Part shown: positions 55,682 to 64,000 of the stretch, piece after piece
How positions within the stretch are numbered: position 1 is the first letter of the stretch
Layout: each line of letters opens with the position of its first letter
Assembly (NCBI GenBank): GCA_002110485.1
Contig: MOWL01000050.1
Span: forward strand, 62,001-126,000
Reading direction: 5' to 3'
DNA length: 64,000 bases
Origin: Emergomyces orientalis
Lineage: Eukaryota > Ascomycota > Eurotiomycetes > Onygenales > Ajellomycetaceae
Made by a program: the position numbers and the translations under genes
Notes under the pieces: generated by a model
Databases searched by the model: none
Told to the model about the DNA's origin: nothing
Seen by the model: the letters and a program-made list of their open reading frames with translations, nothing else

Positions 55682-56147
55682 TTGAACGTGGTCACGTGGA
55701 TTATGTCAGCACTGAAGAACGATTTGTCAGGTGAACAGTGCATCTACTTTCTAGATTAGTATCAAGCATCTTCCATGTATGAATTCAATTCAACAATCTG
55801 ATTAGGGTCAGCTCCAGATCTTGAACCTTAGTACTCCATAGCCACTTGCATAGATGTAAGATCTTTAGACTGTGTCTTGTTAGTATTTAAATTTTTTATT
55901 TCTCTTGTTCACATATAACAAAGTACTCTAAAGGATCTTCTGAAGTACGCGGTTGGCCTGGAGCCATGGACCAAAACAGTAACTGAAGTTCTTGAGAAGC
56001 TGTCAGAGCCCTGCATCAGCACTGAGGCACATAGCGAGTAGAAAAATATGGAAATTTGATTTGCACAATGTTATTAGTTTCTGTTATATATAGCACTTGA
56101 AAACTGAGTTCATCAACACTAAATAAGTGCATGGGGATAAATTTAAA
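55682..56147. other. no gene recognised
   Basis: This AT-rich DNA lies between the copia LTR and the DUF3435 remnant. It has no open frame or repeat that I can support. Confidence 0.5.
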
Positions 56148-56971
56148 TCAATATATACCGAACTTTGATGACCATCCATTCTTTGGTAATTGTGTACCGT
56201 GTGTCATTGTAACATGATGGTAATATTTTACTGGAGAAAGAAGAAGTGCTTTGCAACCTGAGTAGTCACAGGGTACTGCCTTGAAGAAGTTCATATATCT
56301 GATATACTGACTCTTCAGATGATCCCGAAGAGCATATTTGCTACTGTAGCAGAATTTGTGTGCTTCAGAATATTGTCCCATATCACTCTGACATTCAGGG
56401 CATTCCATGCCAGTAGAAGTCCATATTGAGAAGTCAGAATAGTTGCTTTGAATGAGATGCTCCGGCTTTGGACTTCGCATCAGATGCTGGGGTACAGCTA
56501 GGTGGTTCAGAGCAAGGTGAAGCTTGAGAGATTGTATGTGATCTTCCATCAATTGTTCATCAGAAACAGCACTGATATCTCAGTTCTTGAACTCAAGAGT
56601 GGCCAAGGCTTTTCACTCAGGTAAAACAGAAGAAGTGTCAGATTTGAAAGTGATAGCTCTTCTGTGATAGTTATTCTCAATGATGATGTTGCCCACATTT
56701 TCAAAAAACTGTTTGTAACTCTCTTTGTCTTGTTGTTTTGAAGCCTCTTGCGCATAGCTTGAACCTGCCTGCAAAGTTGTTCATATGTATCATATCTGAC
56801 TCAGTCTTTCATCTTGCAGATCTTGCTGAATTCCACAATCAGATCTTCTCATAGAGCTACACAGACTTGCTCTAACTTCACCAGCTCTTAATTGTTCTCA
56901 ACCTGCTGCAGTTGTTCACGGGTCAAGCCCTGTGGGGCAGATGGATCACGAGTGAGGCTTGAGTTGGTAGA
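56148..56971 (-). pseudogene. DUF3435 (fungal tyrosine-recombinase-like) protein, C-terminal part
   Basis: Read on the minus strand from the copia target site, the frame gives STNSSLTRDPSAPQGLTREQ, then EDLIVEF and YEQLCRQVQAMRKRL. After one frameshift it ends with a zinc-finger tail: CPECQSDMG, then FCYSSKYALRDHL, then VPCDYSGCKALL, then HHVTMTHG. This order (LTRDP.AP..L, coiled coil, CP.C and a C2H2-like end) is that of DUF3435/FluG-domain proteins. Two TGA, one TAA and a frameshift break it. Bases 62,611-62,778 hold the preceding part of the same gene on the far side of the copia insertion. Confidence 0.8.
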
Positions 56972-56976
56972 AAGTG

Positions 56977-57309
56977 TGTCAAACACCTGATTATTAATCA
57001 AGCGCCAAACGGATGCATCGAACCATTCAAATCTCCACCAAATACGCCACTCCATCTACTATCGTTATTTTTCTCCTAGTTTCCACCTAATTTGGATATT
57101 TCATTTGGTATATGACAGACTATTGATTATTGTATGTAACATGCCCCTATATGGGCATATTTTGTAATATAGCTAGCGAGAGATTCATGGTTATAAAAAG
57201 CCGTGGAAAACCTGTAGATATGGAGGAGGGGGGAGCCCAAAAAAATTCAATTTTTAACTTCACTTTTTCATTCGTACGCGAACATTCTACCATTTAAAAA
57301 TCTCTCATA
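56977..57309 (+). repeat. 5' LTR of copia copy 2
   Basis: The LTR begins TGTCAAACACC and ends AATCTCTCATA; these boundaries agree with the 5-bp duplication. A TATA-like box GGTTATAAAAAG lies near 57,191. Confidence 0.93.
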
Positions 57310-57341
57310 GTTATGAGCCCGGGTGCAACTACTGCGCCAAC
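57310..57341 (+). other. primer-binding site complementary to the 5' half of tRNA-Met
   Basis: Directly after the 5' LTR the sequence GTTATGAGCCCGGGTGCAAC is the reverse complement of a tRNA with GGGCTCATAAC, a CAT anticodon arm. The match seems to extend into a GGCGCAGT D-arm-like stretch. Copia itself is known to prime from a cleaved initiator tRNA-Met, and this element appears to do the same. Confidence 0.75.
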
Positions 57342-57522
57342 CCAATTCAAATACAATTAGGAATACATTCCTATTTTTATATGAGATTTTCTGAATACAT
57401 TCAAATCAACTTCGCCGAAGAAAAATCTGCGGTTAAAACTCTCAAACAGACTACCACTACTCTACAGACCAACCTTACTACGCTCCTATATAAACGCCTA
57501 CTACACGCTCATCGAACACACG

Positions 57523-60500
57523 ATGACTACTATGGCCAATAAGGAGATCATCCTCGCATCCGAGAAGGATTGGGACCTATGGTATGATGGAGTTCAAGCC
57601 AAAGCATATGCTCTTGGTTTTAATGAATATATTGATCTCAACACTGAAGAGATTCCTCCCCCTTCAAAGCCTTCTCGCTATGAGGTGCCAGAAGGATATG
57701 ACACACCTGAGATGGCACATGCCAGTCAATCACATCTGTTTCTACATAAAGAACATGTTGCTGAGTATAATGTCTATCTCAAAAGTGCAAGGGAATTGTA
57801 CACCCATATAATGAGCAGTATAGACCCGAATATCCGACTCTTCTTGTCCAAAGAAGTAAATCCATGGAAAATCTTGAAGGAATTGAAAGATTACATTGCT
57901 CCTACTACTCGCCAGCGAGAAGTAGAGCTTACGAACCGATTTTTGAAGCTATCAAAGCCTTCAGAAGTACGAAAAAGAACACCATCTGATTGACTACTGG
58001 AATGGGAGAACTGCCTCAATCTAGTCCTTCAATATAAGGTTGATGGGTTCACTAGTGAACGTGGCAACCTATATAGATTCTTAAACGCTGCGCAGGCGGT
58101 TCACCCAGAATTCACCGATTTCCGCCGCCAGGAGCTGGAGAATACTCTAATCACCGGCAAGAATTCATTCTCAATCCATGAAATGATCAATCTCTTTAGA
58201 TCTCACTGCAGAACGCGAGTAGTAGAAGATAGATCAAAGTCAACTAAGCAGAATGCTATATTCGCGGCATATCAAGATCGTACGACTAATGCTGCCTCTG
58301 AGAATGCCTCCGAGAATTCTGCTGAAAAAGCCACTACACCCGCCAAACCCTCAGATCAATCATCGATAAGCCGTCCCTGCATATGCGGAATACGTCACCG
58401 ATTCACTGAATGTTGGTATTTGAACCCTGATAAACACCCAGCTGGGTGGACACCGAACCCTGAGACCACGGCAAAGGTGAAGCAATTGTTAAAAAACCCT
58501 CATACAAAAAGAGTAGTGAAGAATGTGCTTGCTAAAGCAAGCAGAGATCAATCCTCTGCTGTAGCAGCAGCATTTGAAACCTCAGAGAATGATTCAGAAT
58601 CAGAGGAGCATACTGCTCTTGCAACAACTGCTTTTACAATGGAACATGGTGGAAGCTATCAGTATCCACTACAAAATAGCTTCATATACGATACTGGGGC
58701 TAATAAACATGTGTGCAACAATTTGAGCCGTTTTGAGAACTTCGAAGAGGTCAAGAAATCATTTCTATATGCAGGCAACACAAAGGTGGCTATACAGGGC
58801 ACAGGCAATGTATGGATCAATGTCAATTCATCTAAGGGGGTAAAACGCATACTTCTACTTAATGTGGCATACATCCCTAACTTTCATACAAATATCGCTG
58901 CCTCCCCTTTCTTCAAAAAGAAAGGTCTAGGGATTGATGAACTCAATCTTACTATAGTCAACAGTGAACAGGTTGCTAAATTCAATTTAACCTATGTCCA
59001 TGAGAAATACGTCCTCGAGTATAACCCTATTATCAAGAATAGTCTGAATATCAAAGACACAGCATTCGCAGTACGATCTGCACTACCCAGGCCACCGATC
59101 CCAGCCACTACTAACCTATGGCATACACGCCTGGCACACGCTGGCCCGGAAGTTCTTGAACACCTCCCGATAGAGATCACTGGAACCAAGCTCGCTAACG
59201 GGCCGAAAACGGCAGACTGTGAAGCCTGCGGGCTCGGCAAGATGCATAGCATTGTGTCCCGAAGACTGATGAGCCGCGGGAGCCGCCCATTCGAAATCCT
59301 ACATTTTGATATAATCCACATTGAGGAATCCTACAATGGTCTCAAATATATTGCACATCTCTACGATCCGTACACCCACCTTCATAGAATTGGATGCATG
59401 AAAAAGAAATCTGAATCCTTTGAATTTATAAAGAATACTATTCTTATAATCAAGAAACAGATGGGTATAGATGTTCTCAAACTTCACACAGATGGGGAAA
59501 AATCTCTATCCTCCATGTTTGAGCAATGGGTCTGTGATGAAGGAATCCTTGTAGAGCGTTCAGCACCCTATACGCCAGAGCAGAACGGGCTCGCAGAACG
59601 CTCAGGGGGTATGATTATTAAAGCCACACGAACATTGCGAATAGCAGCTAGATTCCCACATAACCTCTGGCCCGAGATTGCTGAGGCAGCGGCATACCTA
59701 CTAAATCGAATGCCCACACGGGCATTAAACTGGAAGTCCCCGAACCGAGTCCTAGTTGAATATACGCAAGATGCTGATATCATTAAAAGTTCAGAACTCT
59801 CACATCTACAGGCATATGGGTGCAAGGCATATGTACTAAATAAAAAGATGCCAAAAATGTTGAAGCTTGCCGCGAGAGCTAAGATTGGATTCTTAATTGA
59901 CTACTCTTCAACTAACATTTTCCGAATCTGGCTCCCACAGTCAAATGAGATTGTTGAATCTCATGATGTTCTATTTGATGAAAATACCTTCTTTGACCCT
60001 CTAAATCTGCCGGATGAGGATGTACTAGAGTCTATTATACCCACTACTAATGGGATTCAGCTCAGGATAGCTAACGAAACGGATGAGGAAAAGGTTGGAG
60101 AAATCGAGGATTCACTATCCTATATGACACCAGCGGTTCAAAAACCCGCAGGGGTTTCAGAGCACGGGCCACCCACAGCAAAATCTGCCGATCCGCCCAC
60201 GGAGGATTCAACGCCCGAAGAGCCTCTCACGCCGGAGCCAACACCTCCGCCGCCTAGTGTGCCTATAATTAGCCCGAATGGCCATGATATGCCAACACCT
60301 GGCAGCTTTCCCGAAGCCGAGATCTCGTCCGAGATCATGGAAACTCCAACTAGTGAATTCCCCGCGATTGATGATCCATCAAAACAATTAATGGAATCAC
60401 TTGATAGCTCACTACAGAATCTTACCATTCAAAATGCTCCAAGACGCGAAATACACAGTCAAATCTCACCTTCTAACATAGTCAGTGATAAAAGAAAACG

Positions 60501-62212
60501 GAAGCCGAACAAGGACCGAGCCTTTGCATATGCCACAAGCGCAGAGTCATATACTGCTTTTTACACTGCGTTCGCGAACGGCATATCAACCGAACCCACA
60601 TCATTGAAACCTCCAGACCTGCCTAAGATCCATAGGGATACGCTGCCCCCGCCACCACGTGGTTGGAACGCGGCTATGAAACACCCCTACGCCAGAGAAT
60701 GGCGAATAGCCGCGGACCTTGAGTATAAAGCTCTTGAAGCATGTCAATGCTGGCAGGAGGTTGAAATCCCTTCTCAATCCGAAGTCCAAGCCCTACCCAT
60801 GATATGAATATACACCTACAAATTTGATACAGATGGTTATCTAGTCAAATTCAAAGCAAGATTAGTTGTCAGGTGATCTCTCATATAATGAAGTATCAGA
60901 GACCTATTCATCCACTTTAGCAATGAAAGTCTTCCATGTTCTCATGGCAATCACTGCGGCATTTGATTTTGAAGCACATCAATTTGACGCCGTTAACGCC
61001 TTCTTAAACGCCCGAATCAAGCACACTGTTTATGTCATGCCAGCTCAAGGATATAGCTGCCCTGGCCGATATCTTCTTCTAAAGAGAGCTCTATACGGAT
61101 TACCTGAGTCCCCTCTTTTATGGAATAACGAGCTCGGATCCCAGCTTCGAAAGCTAGGTTTACATTCAATTAGTGAGGAGCCATGTCTCTACACTAGTGA
61201 AAAGCTTACAGTGTTCTTCTATGTTGATGATATTGTGGTTCTGTATCATAGAGATCACCATGCAGAGTTTGAACATTTCAAACAAAATCTCACATCCGCG
61301 TACAACCTACGAGATATGGGAAATTTGAACTGGTTCCTCGGGATTCATATCCTTCGAGACCGCCACGAACACAAGCTCTGGTTATGCCAGGACAGCTATA
61401 TGACTAAAATAGCTGTTAAATTTAACCTAGAACGTCTAACTCGCTATCAAATGCCATTGCCTAAGGAAGACCTACGCCCATACGATGGTGTGGCATCCCC
61501 ACAAGAGATCCACGCCTACCAATGCCGAATGGGATCACTAATCTACCCTGCTGTCGGAACGAGGCCGGATCTCGCATACGCCGCTAGCGCCCTAGCTGAT
61601 TTTATGAAGAATCCGGGCCCTCAACACCGTGATCTAATTGACCGAGTAATTGCATTCGCTAATCAAACGCGCCATCTGGCGATTGAATACGCAGCTCCCG
61701 CGCCTAACTCGTCTACCCCAGATTTCATCATCCACGCGGATGCAGCATTCGCTGATGACCCGACTACACGCCGGAGTACCCACGGCATGATATTCTCCTT
61801 ATTTGGAGGAGTGATTGATTGGAAGTCATCCAAACAACGATCTGTGAGCACGTCCTCTACAGAATCTGAACTTCTTGCTCTATCCACTGCAGCAAAAGAG
61901 GCTATATGGTGGGATCGAGTCTTCAAACAGCTTGGTTTGAATACACAGTGCCAGCTCGTCATTCATAATGATAATCAGCAGACTATCCGTCTCCTAACCG
62001 CCGCAGCACCTCAATTAGCAACCAAGCTACGTCATGTTGACATCCATAACCACTGGCTCCGTGAGCAAGTAGCCGCCGGGCGACTAGCTATCCAATGGGT
62101 GGATACCAATTCGATGATTGCCGACGGAATGACCAAGCCTCTTGGAGGTCAAAAACACGCCGAATTCGTACAAATGCTTGGTTTAACTGATATTAGCGCT
62201 CAGATTCGCTAA
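57523..62212 (+). pseudogene. copia Gag-Pol polyprotein with two UGA and one frameshift
   Basis: The polyprotein starts MTTMANKEIILASEKDW. Domains follow copy 1: a gag region, a CCHC-like CICGIRHRFTECW near 58,377, protease DTGANKH near 58,692, the GAG-pre-integrase His/Cys region, integrase D-D-E, RT YVDD near 61,222 and RNase H to 62,212. Two stops are TGA at positions that are Trp in copy 1: 57,991 (SD*LLEW) and 60,805 (LPMI*IYTY). A loss of two G near 60,874 shifts the frame in VVRGDL. All catalytic motifs are otherwise intact, so these are the only lesions I see. Confidence 0.93.
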
Positions 62213-62278
62213 AAAATCACCATTCATTCATTTTTCCTTATACTACTGCTTATATGCGGCTCATTTGGTGAGGGGGTA

Positions 62279-62610
62279 TGTCAAACACCTGATTATTAAT
62301 CAAGCGCCAAACAGATGCATCGAACCATTCAAATCTCCACCAAATACGCCACTTCATCTACTATCATTATTTTTCTCCTAGTTTCCACCTAATTTGGATA
62401 TTTCATTTGGTATATGACAGACTATTGATTATTGTATGTAACATGCCCCTATATGGGCATATTTTGTAATATAGCTAGCGAGAGATTCATGGTTATAAAA
62501 AGCCGTGGAAAACCTGTAGATATGGAGAAGGGAGGAGCCCAAAAAATTCAATTTTTAACTTCACTTTTTCATTCGTACGCGAACATTCTACCATTTAAAA
62601 ATCTCTCATA
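62279..62610 (+). repeat. 3' LTR of copia copy 2
   Basis: This LTR is 332 bp with the same ends as the 5' LTR. Compared with it, the 3' LTR has A for G at three or four sites and T for C at one, plus one fewer A in an A-run. Confidence 0.94.
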
Positions 62611-63033
62611 AAGTGCAATCAACGCATCCCTGGTTGGTGTTCCCAAGAAAACAGATTGGGTGTCACAGTTCACCAGTTCATTAAGGTACGCCATGAAAAT
62701 GCCGCTTCTAGAGTGGCCCATGACTTGATTGTGTAACTCTATCAATAAATTTAACTGCAGCTCCTTTTCTTCATACATACAAAGAGTCTATATTTTTGGT
62801 GCCTGCGGCTCTACACTCTCGCTGATGATCCTCTGCAAGTTGAGTATATGTGAGAGACTCTGTGAGATGAGTAGTTCAGTTTCTCTTTTCATCTTGAGCT
62901 GCATGTTGAAATATTGAAATATGATATTTATCTTGTTTAATATGTATTGGAACACTCTTCTGATGTGCTGATATACTTGTGTAGTGCCAAATATCTCAGA
63001 ACTCTCTGATAAATTTGCTGGCAAAGACTTCAT
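62611..63033 (-). pseudogene. DUF3435 protein, catalytic part (split by copia copy 2)
   Basis: On the minus strand the frame NLLIELHNQVMGHSRSG, then AYLNELVNCDTQSVFLG, then TPTRDALIAL matches the C-terminal catalytic end of DUF3435 tyrosine-recombinase-like proteins. MGHSR is the conserved His region and the Y of AYLN is the likely nucleophile. DUF3435 is the domain of Starship captain recombinases and of many solitary fungal copies. A TAG near 62,790 and the lack of a recognisable N-terminal part upstream show decay. No Starship boundaries or cargo can be identified here. Confidence 0.7.
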
Positions 63034-64000
63034 TCTCTAGCACATACTCTAGAATGTTCTGAATAATATATAGTCCCAGATTGTCATTTCACTTGAAATA
63101 CATATATTGCGGGCTGTATAATATGAATTAGTATCTGAAACTTTACAGAGAGTTTTATTGAATATACACTCAATTCTTGTTTCTCTTGTTCTTGTTGAGT
63201 CAGTGTTTTACATGCATTAGAAGAATCTTGCAGGTAGAGTGATTCAGATCTGTGATCATGAAAAGCTCTATATCTTCTCAACAAAGAGCATCTTTTTTCT
63301 GTCTGCAGTAACTGGTGTTACAGACAATGGTTCCAGGGCGGGCACTTGTAGCAGTCATCATCTTTTGAATGATTGCATGCTGATTTCTCTGCCGGTTGGT
63401 TACATAAAATACGTTCGAAATTGCAAGAGAGTGATGCAGATGATATAGAAAATTATCTGCATTAACACAAGATTGAAATTTAACAGTCTTGTTAAGATTA
63501 TATTTCTCTTTGAGTTGCCCACAGATTAACTAAGATGATGGTAAGCCTAGTATCAAAATATCAGAGAAAAAATATGAACACTGACATGCTTGATTTGACA
63601 CTTCAAATCATAGGGGAAGAATTCTGTATTTAGCTCAACACAATAATAAATTCTCCAGAACCGAACTTTAACCAGAAAGCCTGTCAGAGATTGAACATTG
63701 TGAGTATCAAGATATCAATGTAGAAAGCATTCAATCACATTCATCATCAAATTCTTAAGCCAGTATAGTGAATCCGGAGGCTGTAAAAGCTGTACAAATC
63801 TGTGAGTATATAAGCATTTTTCATAGTATGATCAGATCAGGCAAAGATAAATAGTACTTAGTGAAACTTTGCTTTATAACTTCCAAGGTACGCTTGGTAG
63901 ACTCCTCAAACACAGGCTTTTTTGGCTGTGAGACTTTGTTTATCATTGCCATCCAGTACACTGAACCTCATTCAACTGGAGGCTTGCGGGACACAACAAC
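63034..64000. other. AT-rich DNA, no gene recognised
   Basis: Only short frames on both strands occur. On the minus strand this should be the upstream part of the DUF3435 gene, but I cannot find its conserved N-terminal motifs, so another insertion or heavy decay is likely. Confidence 0.4.

Larger units (their letters stand above)
56977..62610 (+). mobile_element. Ty1/copia retrotransposon, copy 2, nearly complete
   Basis: LTRs at 56,977-57,309 and 62,279-62,610 differ by five transitions and one single-base indel, about 1.5%, so the insertion is recent. Between them lie a primer-binding site, a gag-pol frame broken by two stops and one frameshift, and the polypurine tract GTGAGGGGGTA just before the 3' LTR. 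It sits in the opposite orientation to the host DUF3435 gene. Confidence 0.96.
56972..62615. repeat. 5-bp target-site duplication AAGTG flanking copia copy 2
   Basis: AAGTG occurs at 56,972-56,976 directly before the 5' LTR and at 62,611-62,615 directly after the 3' LTR. Removing the element and one AAGTG restores a continuous minus-strand frame reading RDALIALSTNSSLTRDP, which confirms the insertion point. Confidence 0.95.

Noticed and set aside
56148..63033. A Starship giant element with captain and cargo
   Set aside because: Only a decayed DUF3435 C-terminal region is visible. No element boundary, target site or cargo set can be shown within the window.

Overview
The window looks like nuclear DNA of a filamentous ascomycete (Pezizomycotina, probably Eurotiomycetes-like). 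The signs are short GT-AG introns of about 40-85 bp, FunK1-type kinases, a fungal paired C2H2 zinc-finger protein, an F-box protein, a Myb/SANT protein, Ty1/copia and Tad1-type LINE retroelements, and a DUF3435 recombinase-like gene. The species cannot be named from the sequence. No rRNA, tRNA or CRISPR array was recognised.

Layout. 1-5,009: the 3' part of a Ty1/copia element (copy 1) with its 3' LTR. 5,010-39,203: a gene-poor host region with about a dozen supportable genes: a possible MADS-like small protein, an F-box protein, a C2H2 zinc-finger protein, a two-exon helical protein, a four-exon repeat-bearing protein that overlaps a two-exon neighbour tail to tail, two large kinase-like proteins with an upstream nuclease-like motif, and a three-exon Myb/SANT protein. 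It also holds many degenerate dispersed repeats, a small gag-only LTR element (27,679-28,817) and chromodomain-like relics. 39,204-53,747: an AT-rich block of nested Tad1-type LINEs. 53,761-55,681: the 3' half of a second, AT-rich copia element. 56,148-64,000: a DUF3435 (tyrosine-recombinase-like) gene on the minus strand, split by a nearly complete copia element (copy 2, 56,977-62,610) with a 5-bp target duplication.

The LINE block can be resolved. An old copy A (39,204-40,430 plus 49,767-53,747) received two LINE insertions in opposite orientation, 48 bp apart, each with its own 12-13 bp target duplication. Recombination between their identical 3' arms then inverted the DNA between them, so the original 48 bp of target now lies inside, reversed. 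Copy B within this block has both ORFs fully open and may be recent or active.

The observation most worth pursuing: in copy A, 13 in-frame UGA codons all fall at positions that are tryptophan in copy B, against two UAA and no UAG. Copia copy 2 and the AT-rich copia fragment show the same preference. Either UGA was tolerated or decoded as Trp for these elements, or the genome has an unusual C-to-T process favouring CpC over the CpA of classical RIP. The sequence alone does not settle which.
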